34,190 nt of DNA from Paracoccaceae bacterium. GTDB lineage: Bacteria; Pseudomonadota; Alphaproteobacteria; Rhodobacterales; Rhodobacteraceae. Below are positions 8,673 through 17,432 of the stretch, in pieces. The stretch spans positions 1-34,190 of the forward strand of contig JAOHEK010000028.1 in NCBI GenBank assembly GCA_028097405.1, given 5' to 3'. The first letter of the stretch is position 1; every line of letters starts with the position of its first letter. Below the pieces are notes generated by a model, which ran no database searches, was not told where the DNA came from, and worked only from the letters and a program-made list of their open reading frames with translations. A program made the translations under genes and the position numbers.

Positions 8673-11081
8673 ATGGCTGATACGCTGCCTTCTGCATTCC
8701 AAGACTGGTTCGCTTCCCACAGCTGGCAGCCACACCCACATCAAATCGACATGGCCGCAAAGAAGGACGCCCCCGCCCTTCTGCTCATCGCCCCCACCGG
8801 CGGCGGCAAAACCCTTGCTGGTTTCCTACCCTCTTTGATCGAGCTTTCCGACGGCGCGCGCACTGGCCTTCACACGCTTTATGTCTCGCCCCTGAAGGCG
8901 CTTGCCGCCGACATCAAGCGCAACCTAAGAACGCCCATTGCCGACATGAACCTGCCCATCCGTGTCGAAGATCGGACGGGCGATACCTCCCAAACCACAA
9001 AGAAGCGTCAACGCGCCGATCCGCCACATATCCTTCTGACCACCCCTGAAAGCCTTGCCCTGCTTTTAAGTTATGAAGATGCGCCCCGGATTTTCGCAGG
9101 CCTTCAGCGTGTGATTGTCGATGAAATCCACTCGCTTGCGGAATCGAAACGCGGCGATCAATTGATGCTAGGGCTTGCCGAGCTGCACAGCCTTTGCCCC
9201 CATCTGCGCCGCGTCGGGCTTTCGGCCACCGTCGAAGACCCAAGCGCGATCGCGCATTTCCTAGCCCGCCATCCCGATCCCTGTCCGATCTTGGAAGCCG
9301 ACCCCGGCCCCAAGCCCGACATCGCGATGCTGACTACCGCCGCGCTTCCCCCTTGGTCGGGCGGCGGCGGGAAATACGCTATTCCCCATGTGTTGGACGA
9401 GGTGAAACGCCACAAAACAACGCTGATCTTCCACAACACCCGCGCACAGGCCGAGATTTTCTTTCACGAACTTTGGCTTCAGAACGAAGACGCCCTGCCC
9501 ATCGGAATCCACCACGGTTCGCTTGCCCGCACGCAACGCGAGAAGGTCGAAGCTGCCATGGTTGCCGGGGAACTGCGGGCGATTGTCTGTACCGGAACGC
9601 TTGATCTGGGTATAGATTGGGGCGACGTCGATCTGATCATTCAAGTCGGTGCGCCCAAGAACGTAAAGCGCTTGGTGCAGCGGATCGGACGGGCCAACCA
9701 TCGCTACAACGCGCCCTCAAAAGCCTTAATTGTTCCCGCCAACCGCTTCGAAGTTGTCGAATGCGTCGCAGCGTTGGAAGCCGTGCGCGATGCAGACCTT
9801 GATGGTGATCCACGCGGCCCCGGCCCTCGCGACGTGTTGTGCCAACACATCTTGATCCGCGCTTGCCGCGGTCCTTTTGACGCCAACGTCTTGTACGAAA
9901 CGCTGACCAGTGCCGGTGCCTATGCCGCCCTAACGCGGCAAGACTTCGATGCCTGCCTTGATCTGGTGGCAACGGGTGGCTACGCGCTGCGCGCTTATGA
10001 TCGGTGGCAGCGACTTAGGCAGAACAAGGACGAGCGTTGGCAGCTTCGCGATCCACGAACCGCCGCCCTGATCCGGCGCAACCTTGGCACCATCCAAGAC
10101 ACCGAGACGCTAAAAGTCCGAATGCGCAATCGTCGCGGCGGCAAGCCCTTGGGCGAGATCGAAGAAGGGTTCGCCGCGACTCTTACAGCCGGTGACACCT
10201 TCCTGATCGGCGGGCGGATCGTGCGTTATGAAGGCCTGCGCGAAATGACGGTCGAAGTCTCGCCCCGCGCTGACAAAGCTCCAAAAATTGCCACCTTCGC
10301 CGGGACCAAATTCGCAACCTCAACACAGCTTAGCCACCGAATTCTAGCGCTTTTGCACAGCGGGGATTGGTCGGGCCTGCCAAACCACACAACCGACTGG
10401 CTAAGGCTGCAAGCGACCCGTTCAAAACTGCCCGAAGCAAACCGTATTCTGGTGGAAAGTTTCCCGCACAATGGCCGCCAGAACACCTGCTTTTATGGCT
10501 TCGCCGGACGCAACGCGATGCAGACGTTGGGGCTTTTGATCACCAGCCAGATGGAAGACGCGGGCCTCGCTCCGCTTGGTTTCGTGGCCTCGGATTACGC
10601 CGTGCTGATCTGGGGGCTTGAAAAGGTACCCAACCCTGCGCCGATGTTCGAAGCCGACCGCCTGCGCGCAGCCTTTGAGAACTGGATGAACGGCAACGCC
10701 GTCATGAAGCGCACGTTCCGCGCAACGGCCACCACCGCCATGATGCTGGAACGGAACTACGGCTCGAATCGGCGAACTGGACGACAAGCCACCTTTTCCT
10801 CGGATATCCTTTACGACACGCTGATCAAATACGACCCCGACCACTTGATGCTGACAATCACACGCGAAGAAGCGATGCGCGGGCTGGTCGATTTCGGTCG
10901 TATTGAAGAAATGCTTGAGCGCACCGCCGGTCGCATCGATCACGTGGTGCTTGACCGCGTCACCCCCCTTGCCGCGCCACTGTTCCTAGAACCAAGCCGC
11001 ATTCCTATCCACGGCGAAGGCCGCGAACGCATGCTGAAGGCCGAAACCGACGCATTGATGGCCGCCGCCGGATTGATCTGA
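8673..11081 (+). CDS. Ligase-associated Lhr-like DEXH-box helicase
   Basis: This is a superfamily 2 DNA helicase of 802 aa, the size of the short Lhr-like class named 'DNA ligase-associated DEXH box helicase'. Motifs: Walker A APTGGGKT (40-47), DEIH box (150-153), motif III-like LSATVED, and motif VI QRIGRANHR (336-344). The C-terminal half matches the Lhr winged-helix and beta-barrel region. ATG 8673 follows an in-frame GTG at 8670; either could be used and the ribosome site is weak. In many proteobacteria this gene sits with a metallophosphoesterase (pdeM), an ATP-dependent ligase and an exonuclease as a DNA-repair set. Here the downstream neighbour is a convergent argE-like gene 6 nt away, so the set is split or partial at this locus. 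Confidence 0.9.
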   Translation: MADTLPSAFQDWFASHSWQPHPHQIDMAAKKDAPALLLIAPTGGGKTLAGFLPSLIELSDGARTGLHTLYVSPLKALAADIKRNLRTPIADMNLPIRVEDRTGDTSQTTKKRQRADPPHILLTTPESLALLLSYEDAPRIFAGLQRVIVDEIHSLAESKRGDQLMLGLAELHSLCPHLRRVGLSATVEDPSAIAHFLARHPDPCPILEADPGPKPDIAMLTTAALPPWSGGGGKYAIPHVLDEVKRHKTTLIFHNTRAQAEIFFHELWLQNEDALPIGIHHGSLARTQREKVEAAMVAGELRAIVCTGTLDLGIDWGDVDLIIQVGAPKNVKRLVQRIGRANHRYNAPSKALIVPANRFEVVECVAALEAVRDADLDGDPRGPGPRDVLCQHILIRACRGPFDANVLYETLTSAGAYAALTRQDFDACLDLVATGGYALRAYDRWQRLRQNKDERWQLRDPRTAALIRRNLGTIQDTETLKVRMRNRRGGKPLGEIEEGFAATLTAGDTFLIGGRIVRYEGLREMTVEVSPRADKAPKIATFAGTKFATSTQLSHRILALLHSGDWSGLPNHTTDWLRLQATRSKLPEANRILVESFPHNGRQNTCFYGFAGRNAMQTLGLLITSQMEDAGLAPLGFVASDYAVLIWGLEKVPNPAPMFEADRLRAAFENWMNGNAVMKRTFRATATTAMMLERNYGSNRRTGRQATFSSDILYDTLIKYDPDHLMLTITREEAMRGLVDFGRIEEMLERTAGRIDHVVLDRVTPLAAPLFLEPSRIPIHGEGRERMLKAETDALMAAAGLI

Positions 11082-11087
11082 TCTGCC

Positions 11088-12254
11088 TCAGGCGCGAAGG
11101 TGATCAATCACGCTATCAAGAAAAACTTCCCCCGCTTCAAACTGCGAAATATCAATAAATTCATCGGCTTGATGCGCCTGCGCAATGTCGCCCGGCCCAC
11201 AAACAACCGCAGAATAGCCCGCGTTCTGGAAATGCCCGGCTTCGGTGCCATAGCTTACCACATGCGTGCCGTTGTCCCCCGTTATGCGCCGCACAAGAGC
11301 TTCTGAGGAACCGTCATCTTCGGGCTTCAGCCCCGGCACGTCGAAGAAGGGACGCAACTCGATCCCCGCACTTGGCGCGATAGACTTCATAGCGGCGTCA
11401 ACCTCGGCCACCTTATCCGTAAACGCAGAAATCCGCGCCTTTGCGTCATCGTCAGGCGTAAAGCGCCAATCGATCCCAAAGTTGCAATCGCCAGCCGTTA
11501 TGTTGTGCGCCGTCCCGCCTTTGATCGTGCCCACGTGGATCGTGGTGAACGGAGGCGTGAAAATCTGGCCAATCGCTCCGCCAGGTTCCGCCCGGATCAC
11601 ATCGTTTTGCGCATTCGCCCATTGGATCAGCCGCGCCGCTTCCATAATGGCGTTGACCCCTTCGTGCATCAACGATGAATGCACCTCGTAGCCCTTGATA
11701 TGGACGGAAAATCCCGAACTGCCCTTATGCCCCGTGACGCATTTCATCATCGACGGCTCACCTATGATCGCAGCCTCGGCCTTGGGTAATCCAGCGGCAG
11801 CCATTGCGTTGATCAAGGGCGGCGCGCCCGTGCAACCGATTTCTTCGTCGAACGACAGCGCCACCTGCAAGGGGTGTTTTAAGTCCACGGTCAAGGCCCG
11901 TTGCAGCGCATACAGCGCCAAGGCATCGAACCCCTTCATGTCGCAAGTGCCACGCCCGTAAAGCTTGCCGTTGTTCTCGGTGACAACAAACGGGTCCGTT
12001 GCCCAATCCTGCCCTTCGACCGGGACAACATCTGTATGGCCAGAAAGAACCACGCCGCCTGCCACATTGGGGCCGACACTGCAAAAGATGGCCGCTTTGC
12101 GCGGGTCATCCGTTTTTGGCATCCGGTGAGGCGTCACACCGATAGATTTCAGGTAATCTTCCACCCAGTCGATCAGCGGCAGGTTCGTATCATGGCTCAT
12201 GGTTGGAAACCCGACCAGCGCCGTCATGATCTCGCGCGCATTGGGCGCGCTCAT
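11088..12254 (-). CDS. argE: M20 deacylase of the acetylornithine deacetylase (ArgE) type
   Basis: This is a zinc-dependent cytoplasmic amidohydrolase of family M20, 388 aa, most like acetylornithine deacetylase (N2-acetyl-L-ornithine to L-ornithine plus acetate). Metal and catalytic positions are visible: H73 and D75 in SGHTDVVP, D105 in GRGTCDMKG, the pair E137-E138 in FDEEIGC, E166 in IGEPSMM, and a C-terminal His in IAQAHQADEF. The ATG overlaps the stop of the upstream ABC ATPase gene as ATGA (12251-12254), so the two are translationally coupled. This suggests the real substrate may be an N-acylated amino acid or peptide-like compound brought in by that importer, rather than purely arginine biosynthesis. 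The argE symbol is therefore provisional. Confidence 0.85.
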   Translation of the reverse strand: MSAPNAREIMTALVGFPTMSHDTNLPLIDWVEDYLKSIGVTPHRMPKTDDPRKAAIFCSVGPNVAGGVVLSGHTDVVPVEGQDWATDPFVVTENNGKLYGRGTCDMKGFDALALYALQRALTVDLKHPLQVALSFDEEIGCTGAPPLINAMAAAGLPKAEAAIIGEPSMMKCVTGHKGSSGFSVHIKGYEVHSSLMHEGVNAIMEAARLIQWANAQNDVIRAEPGGAIGQIFTPPFTTIHVGTIKGGTAHNITAGDCNFGIDWRFTPDDDAKARISAFTDKVAEVDAAMKSIAPSAGIELRPFFDVPGLKPEDDGSSEALVRRITGDNGTHVVSYGTEAGHFQNAGYSAVVCGPGDIAQAHQADEFIDISQFEAGEVFLDSVIDHLRA

Positions 12255-14086
12255 CGGTCGAACCCGCCCCAGTTGCCCTGCAAAACGAAATGTCCGGGCG
12301 ACACTTCGTCATAGATCGAAGGTTCGGTCACATGATCAATGGGAAAGATCGGCGACGGAATGGGTTTGAAATTCAAGTCGCGCTCGCTTTTTCTCTGGCG
12401 CGGATCGGCGACAGGCACAGCCGACAGCAACGCCCGCGTATAGGGATGCTGTGGGTCTTCAAAGATCGCGGAACGCGGACCATGTTCGACGATACGGCCA
12501 AGATACATGACCCCAACGTTGTGACTGACCCGTTCGACAACCGCCATGTCGTGGCTGATGAACAGCATGGAAATGCCCAGTTCGGCCTGCAATTCCATCA
12601 AAAGATTCAAAACCTGCGCCTGCACCGAGACGTCCAAGGCGCTGACCGCCTCGTCGGCAACGATCAGTTTGGGGTTCAGCGCAAGTGCACGCGCAATGGC
12701 GATCCGCTGACGCTGACCACCCGACAGTTCATGGGGGAACCGGCTCATAAAGCTCTGCGGCAGCTCAACCCGATCAAAAAGTGCAGCGACCCGGTCATTG
12801 CGTTCGCTTGCCGAGGAAACCCCATAGTTCAGCAAAGGCTCGGCCACCTGATCGGCCAGTTTCATTTGGGGGTTCAGCGAAGCAAAGGGATCCTGAAACA
12901 CCATTTGCATTTCCCGACGTGCAAGGCGCAGATCCTCGGAGCCGAATTCCATGATGTTTTTACCGTCCAGCCAAACCTCGCCGGAAACGGGTTCTATCAG
13001 TCGTAAAACCGACCGGCCGCACGAGGATTTCCCGCATCCCGATTCGCCAACAAGGCTCATCGTTTGCCCCGCTTTCACCTGAAACGAGATGTCTTCCACC
13101 GCATGCACATTGGCAACGGTCCGTCGCAACAGCCCCCCTTTGACGGGAAAGCGCGTCACCAGATTCTTGACGTCCAGCAGCACTTTGTCCTCGACCGGCG
13201 CTATCTTCAAAGCGCCTCCGCCTCCGTCGCCCATCAAGCGCATCGGTTCCGGCGCGGGTTTACCCCGCATTTCGCCAAGTTTCGGCACCGCCGCCAAAAG
13301 CGATTTCGTGTAATCGTGGGTTGGGTTCTCGAAAATCTGTTCGACAGGCCCCTCTTCGACCTTATTGCCCCGAAACATAACAACGACGCGGTCGGCCATC
13401 TGTGCCACCACGGCCATGTCATGGGTGATAAACAGAACCGCAGTCCCGGTTTCACGCTTCAACCGATCAATAAGCGCCAAAATTTCGGCCTGAATGGTCA
13501 CATCCAAAGCCGTTGTGGGCTCGTCCGCGATCAACAGCCGTGGCTCGCACGCCAAGGCCATCGCGATCACAACACGCTGGCGCATACCGCCGGACAATTC
13601 GTGAGGGTATTGGGTCAGCCGCCGTTCGGGTTCTGGAATGCGCACTTGCCGCAAAAGGTCCAGCGCACGCTCGGTTGCTTGGGCTTTCGACAGCCCCATA
13701 TGCACACGCAGACCCTCGGTCAACTGACGCCCAACGGTGAAGACAGGGTTAAGCGAGGTCATCGGTTCTTGAAAAATCATGCCGATTTCATTGCCGCGAA
13801 TGGTCTGCATGACGTTTTCTTCGGCCTTGGAAACGTCAATCATTCCTTTGCCGTCGCCACGGTCAAACAGCAGTTCGCCACCTGCGATCCGGCCGCCTCC
13901 GAATTCGACCAGTCGCATCAGCGAAAGCGAGGACACGGACTTACCCGATCCGGATTCGCCCACGATACAGACCGTTTCGCCGGGATTGACGTCAAAGCTG
14001 ACGTCTTCGACGCCAACAACAGGGCCTTCCTTGGTTTGAAACTCGACACGAAGTTTTCGTAGCGACGCGAGCGGCTGATCGAGCAT
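12251..14086 (-). CDS. Fused double ATPase of a dipeptide/oligopeptide-type ABC importer
   Basis: Two complete ABC nucleotide-binding domains lie in one 611-aa chain, equivalent to DppD plus DppF. Domain 1 has Walker A GESGSGKS (43-50) and signature LSGGMRQRV; domain 2 has Walker A GESGCGKS (347-354) and signature LSGGQRQRI. Each is followed by the OppD/F-type C-terminal extension ([12 protein letters not shown] and [12 protein letters not shown]). It should sit on the cytoplasmic face of the permeases encoded by the divergent + strand arm (16425-18396). AGGGGA four bases upstream of the ATG is a good ribosome site. The downstream argE-type gene overlaps by 4 nt. Transport substrate cannot be read from the sequence; peptides, opines or acylated amino acids are typical for this fusion class. 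Confidence 0.93.
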   Translation of the reverse strand: MLDQPLASLRKLRVEFQTKEGPVVGVEDVSFDVNPGETVCIVGESGSGKSVSSLSLMRLVEFGGGRIAGGELLFDRGDGKGMIDVSKAEENVMQTIRGNEIGMIFQEPMTSLNPVFTVGRQLTEGLRVHMGLSKAQATERALDLLRQVRIPEPERRLTQYPHELSGGMRQRVVIAMALACEPRLLIADEPTTALDVTIQAEILALIDRLKRETGTAVLFITHDMAVVAQMADRVVVMFRGNKVEEGPVEQIFENPTHDYTKSLLAAVPKLGEMRGKPAPEPMRLMGDGGGGALKIAPVEDKVLLDVKNLVTRFPVKGGLLRRTVANVHAVEDISFQVKAGQTMSLVGESGCGKSSCGRSVLRLIEPVSGEVWLDGKNIMEFGSEDLRLARREMQMVFQDPFASLNPQMKLADQVAEPLLNYGVSSASERNDRVAALFDRVELPQSFMSRFPHELSGGQRQRIAIARALALNPKLIVADEAVSALDVSVQAQVLNLLMELQAELGISMLFISHDMAVVERVSHNVGVMYLGRIVEHGPRSAIFEDPQHPYTRALLSAVPVADPRQRKSERDLNFKPIPSPIFPIDHVTEPSIYDEVSPGHFVLQGNWGGFDR

Positions 14087-14389
14087 GCTATCCCCTAATC
14101 CCGATGGTTCAGAAACGCTAAACCTCTCGGGCGAGATCTGTCAAACAGAACGCATAAAAATCAAGCGTCTGCGTGAAAGATTTGCAGAAAAGATCAAAAG
14201 TAATAGCAGCAGTGCTTGCAATTCGATCAAAAATCGTCCGAACTTGGAAAGTCCGCGCTCTGGGTGGGACGATCAAAAACAAAAGTTGGACGCAGTGAGC
14301 TTAGTTGCCAGGTGCAAATCATTAATCCCAACCCAAACCGCCTTTTGGCGGAAAAGAAAGCACGGACAAATCCAACAAGGAGTGAACAG
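14087..14389. promoter_or_regulatory. Divergent control region of the ABC importer
   Basis: This 303-bp region separates the ATPase/argE arm (-) from the binding-protein arm (+). It is AT-richer than its surroundings. It holds three direct copies of GATCAAAA (14192-14199, 14225-14232, 14271-14278), a small perfect hairpin CCGCC-TTTT-GGCGG (14338-14351) in the likely 5' leader of the binding-protein gene, and the strong ribosome site AAGGAG (14377-14382). No convincing sigma-70 -35/-10 pair could be assigned on either strand. The repeats may be operators for an unseen regulator. Confidence 0.45.
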
Positions 14390-16105
14390 ATGAAACTCAT
14401 GACAGCCCTACTAGGGGCGACAACCGCCATGGCCTTCGCGCCAATGGCATTTGCCGACGGTCACGAAGGTGAGCGCGGACGCGACGGCGACGTCAAAATC
14501 ATTTACTGGCAAGCGCCATCAATCCTGAACGCCTATCTTTCGGGCGGTACAAAAGACGTAGAAGCTGCGTCGTTGGTCATCGAACCACTGGCCCGCTACG
14601 ACGAAACCGGTACGTTGACCCCATGGCTTGTGGACAGCATCCCAACGGTCGAAAACGGTGGTGTTTCCGAAGACCTGAAAACGATCACTTGGAAAATCAC
14701 CCCCGGCATCACTTGGTCTGATGGTACGCCTTTCACTTCGGCAGATGCCAAGTTTACCTATGAGTATTGCACGCACCCGGAAGGCGGTTGTGCACAGGTA
14801 ACGAAATACGAAGGCGTAACCAGCGTCGAAACACCTGATGATCTTACCGTGGTCATCAACTTCGAAACCGCCACACCGAACCCTTACGGTCCTTTCGTGG
14901 GCGGGGAATCCCCTATCCTGCAGGCCGCACAATTTGCCGATTGCCTTGGCGCAAAGGCTCCTGAGTGCACCGAAGAAAACTTCAATCCTATTGGCACCGG
15001 CCCCTTCACCGTCACCGAGTTCAAACCAAACGACGTGATCACTTTTGCAGCCAATGAAAACTACCGCGAAGCTGGCAAACCTGCCTTCGCTTCAATCACC
15101 TTTAAAGGTGGCGGCGACGCAACTGCGGCTGGTCGTGCGGTTATGGAAACAGGCGAATTCGACTACGCTTGGAACCTTCAGCTGGCGCCTGACGTCATCG
15201 CGAAAATGCTAGAAGGCGGCAAAGGCACAACCGTCGCAGGCTTTGGTCCGCTGGTTGAGCGTATCATGCTGAACAATACCAATCCTGATCCGGCTCTTGG
15301 CCCGGATGAGCGTTCTGTTGTTCGTCCGCATCCGTTCCTTGGCGATCCGGCTGTATACAAGGCCATGTCGATGGCTATCGACCGCCCACTTCTAGTTGAA
15401 GTTGGCTATGGTCAGGCTGGTAAAGTCACCTGTAACTGGGTGCCTGTGCCAAACGTCTATGCGTCCACGACGTTTGACTGCGCGACGCAAGACCTTGAAG
15501 GCGCGAAAGCCATGTTGGATGAAGCTGGTATCGTCGATTCTGACGGCGACGGCGTGCGTGAAAAAGACGGCGTACCGCTGAAAATCCTCTACCAAAGCTC
15601 GACAAACGCCGTGCGTCAGGATTTCCAAGCCCTGATCAAGCAGTGGTGGAGCGAGATCGGCATCGAAAGCGAACTTCGCAACCTTGATGCATCGGTCTTC
15701 TTTGGCGGTGACCCAGGTTCGCCTGACACCTTCCAAAAGTTCTACGCAGACGTTGAGATGTACGCGAACACCTTCAACGGCACTGACCCGCAGGCCTATC
15801 TGGGCAACGGTCTTTGCGACAAAGCGCCATCGCCAGCGACACAGTGGCAGGGAGAGAACATCTCGCGTTTCTGTCTTGAAGAGTTCGACACTCTGCACGC
15901 ACAGCTGTCGAGCACAGCCGATATCGCCGAGCGCGGCAAGCTGGCAGCCAGACTGAACGACATCATGGTCGAAAGCGGCGGTATGATTCCCCTTGTCCAC
16001 CGTGGTCGTCTGTCGGCACATGCCAACTCGCTTGGTGGCGTTAAGCTTAATGTCTGGGACAGTGAGCTTTGGAACATCGGCGACTGGTACCGGACCGGTA
16101 ACTAA
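14390..16105 (+). CDS. ABC importer periplasmic binding protein (family 5)
   Basis: This is a periplasmic solute-binding protein of the SBP_bac_5 family (DppA/OppA type) that captures the ligand for the permeases downstream. ATG 14390 has an ideal AAGGAG at 7 nt, so the longer open frame from 14216 is not used. The 571-aa precursor has a Sec signal peptide (MKLMTALLGATTAMAFAP) with likely cleavage AFA|DGHE after residue 22. Family signatures include ITWSDGTPFTSADAKFTYEY, NPIGTGPFTVTEF and the C-terminal GGMIPLVHRGRLSAH. A DSDGDGVRE loop within the protein resembles a calcium-binding loop and is common in this subgroup. The operon's other genes follow after a stem-loop. Ligand unknown. Confidence 0.94.
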   Translation: MKLMTALLGATTAMAFAPMAFADGHEGERGRDGDVKIIYWQAPSILNAYLSGGTKDVEAASLVIEPLARYDETGTLTPWLVDSIPTVENGGVSEDLKTITWKITPGITWSDGTPFTSADAKFTYEYCTHPEGGCAQVTKYEGVTSVETPDDLTVVINFETATPNPYGPFVGGESPILQAAQFADCLGAKAPECTEENFNPIGTGPFTVTEFKPNDVITFAANENYREAGKPAFASITFKGGGDATAAGRAVMETGEFDYAWNLQLAPDVIAKMLEGGKGTTVAGFGPLVERIMLNNTNPDPALGPDERSVVRPHPFLGDPAVYKAMSMAIDRPLLVEVGYGQAGKVTCNWVPVPNVYASTTFDCATQDLEGAKAMLDEAGIVDSDGDGVREKDGVPLKILYQSSTNAVRQDFQALIKQWWSEIGIESELRNLDASVFFGGDPGSPDTFQKFYADVEMYANTFNGTDPQAYLGNGLCDKAPSPATQWQGENISRFCLEEFDTLHAQLSSTADIAERGKLAARLNDIMVESGGMIPLVHRGRLSAHANSLGGVKLNVWDSELWNIGDWYRTGN

Positions 16106-16111
16106 GAAAAG

Positions 16112-16142
16112 GCATCGCCCCGGCATTTTGTCGGGGCGATAC
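16112..16142 (+). promoter_or_regulatory. Intercistronic stem-loop between binding protein and permease genes
   Basis: ATCGCCCCG (16114-16122) pairs perfectly with CGGGGCGAT (16132-16140). One further G-U and one C-G pair can extend it to 11 bp with an ATTTT loop. No T-tract follows (the next bases are ACCCC), so it is a poor intrinsic terminator. Stem-loops at this place in ABC operons usually protect the upstream binding-protein mRNA from 3' exonucleases, so that the binding protein outnumbers the permeases. That role is inferred here. Confidence 0.75.
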
Positions 16143-16162
16143 CCCTTCCGGGATCTCAGCAT

Positions 16163-16423
16163 ATGACCACGGAGACCTACGTTCTCTATCTCGCAACCGT
16201 CGCCGTGTTCTTCGCAACACTGCTCGGAACCAGCCAGATATTGACCCGCTCAAACGCGCTGTGCTTCGGCGTCAACCACAACCTATGGACAGGCGTGATT
16301 GACCTTTCGGCCAACGCGCTTTGCCACCTTGATCACAACGCCCGCACGCTTAATCGCATGTCAGGCGCCATGATAATCACCGCTGCCGCATTACTCGGCC
16401 TAAAAGACGTCGAGGCCCGCTGA
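16163..16423 (+). CDS. Small hydrophobic protein inside the ABC importer operon
   Basis: This 86-aa protein has no family I recognise. It has an N-terminal hydrophobic helix (about residues 6-27, YVLYLATVAVFFATLLG) and a second short hydrophobic stretch near the C-terminus (about 65-80). Between them is a polar segment with two Cys (CFGVNHN and ALCHLDHNA) and three His. It lies between the binding-protein and permease genes, starts 58 nt after the former and ends one base before the dppB-like ATG, so it is very probably translated with them. The ribosome site is weak. It could be a small accessory subunit of the permease. An independent role cannot be excluded. Confidence 0.7.
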   Translation: MTTETYVLYLATVAVFFATLLGTSQILTRSNALCFGVNHNLWTGVIDLSANALCHLDHNARTLNRMSGAMIITAAALLGLKDVEAR

Positions 16424-16424
16424 T

Positions 16425-17432
16425 ATGCTCACCTTTACAATCCGACGGCTGATCCTAAGCGTACCGACGCTTCTTTTTATCAGCTTCGTGATCTACCTGC
16501 TATTGGAGCTGGCCCCCGGAGACCCAATGGCACAGGTGCCGCTGACGGTGCCCGCCGAAGTCAAAGAAAAAATGCGCGAAGCACTTGGGGTCGGACAACC
16601 GGTTTGGATCGCTTTCCCGAAATGGCTTTATCAGTTCTTCGTGGTCGAACCGATGTACTTCTCGGACGCCGTCTTTGGGACCACCTGGTCTGAAGGGCAA
16701 CAACGCGTCATCTCATGGCAGACCCGCTCGCCGGTCATGGACATCGTCATCCAGCGCCTGCCCCAAACGCTGTGGGTGGTCGGTGTTGCCTATGTTGTCG
16801 CAATCGCTATTGCCCTACCTATCGGTATCTATTCCGCCTACCGCCAGTATTCATGGTTCGACAACGCAGGTACCTTCATCACCATGGTCGGCTTTTCGGT
16901 CCCACCCTTCTTCTCCGGTGTGGTGGTGATCGTCGTCTTCTCGGTCTGGCTCGGCTGGTTCCCGTCGATCTATGACACCACGCTGGTGGTCGACAGTTGG
17001 GAAAGCTTCAAGAAACAACTGCAACAAATGATCCTGCCCGTCATGGTGCTGGCCCTGCAAATCACCTCGCAACTCTCGCGTTTCATGCGTGCGTCAATGC
17101 TCGACAACCTCAACCAAGATTACGTCCGTACAGCGCGCGCCAAAGGCCTCGGTGAGAAAACTGTTGTCCTGGTTCATGTCCTCCGCAACTCGCTCATCCC
17201 TGTCGTCACCGTCATCGCCCTTGGCATCCCGGCGATTTTCGGCGGCGCGATCATCACCGAACAAGTTTTCAAGGTGAACGGCATCGGCCAGTTGCTCATC
17301 ACAGCCATTCAAGCGAACGATCTGCCGATGGTCCAAACGCTAACCTTTATCTTCGCCGTATTGATCGTGCTCTTTAACCTGATCGCCGACATTCTCTACG
17401 GCATCCTTGACCCAAGGATCCGCTATGACTGA
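16425..17432 (+). CDS. ABC importer permease, DppB/OppB type
   Basis: This inner-membrane permease of 335 aa forms half of the translocation channel. It has an N-terminal membrane helix (MLTFTIRRLILSVPTLLFI), a long periplasmic loop of about 70 residues, then five further hydrophobic segments. The EAA-type coupling motif that docks onto the ATPase is RTARAKGLGEKTVVLVHVLR, followed by NSLIPVVTVIALGIPAIFGGAIITEQVF, typical of DppB/OppB. The end overlaps the start of the next permease by 8 nt. Confidence 0.94.
   Translation: MLTFTIRRLILSVPTLLFISFVIYLLLELAPGDPMAQVPLTVPAEVKEKMREALGVGQPVWIAFPKWLYQFFVVEPMYFSDAVFGTTWSEGQQRVISWQTRSPVMDIVIQRLPQTLWVVGVAYVVAIAIALPIGIYSAYRQYSWFDNAGTFITMVGFSVPPFFSGVVVIVVFSVWLGWFPSIYDTTLVVDSWESFKKQLQQMILPVMVLALQITSQLSRFMRASMLDNLNQDYVRTARAKGLGEKTVVLVHVLRNSLIPVVTVIALGIPAIFGGAIITEQVFKVNGIGQLLITAIQANDLPMVQTLTFIFAVLIVLFNLIADILYGILDPRIRYD

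Noticed and set aside
13064..14062. 332-codon open frame on the + strand opposite the fused ABC ATPase
   Set aside because: Antisense shadow; the - strand frame has two complete ABC domains with all motifs.
14216..14389. N-terminal extension of the binding protein from ATG 14216
   Set aside because: ATG 14390 has an ideal AAGGAG and starts a perfect signal peptide; the extension would bury it.
15392..16162. 256-codon open frame on the - strand opposite the binding-protein gene
   Set aside because: Antisense shadow; the + strand protein has signal peptide, ribosome site and family motifs.
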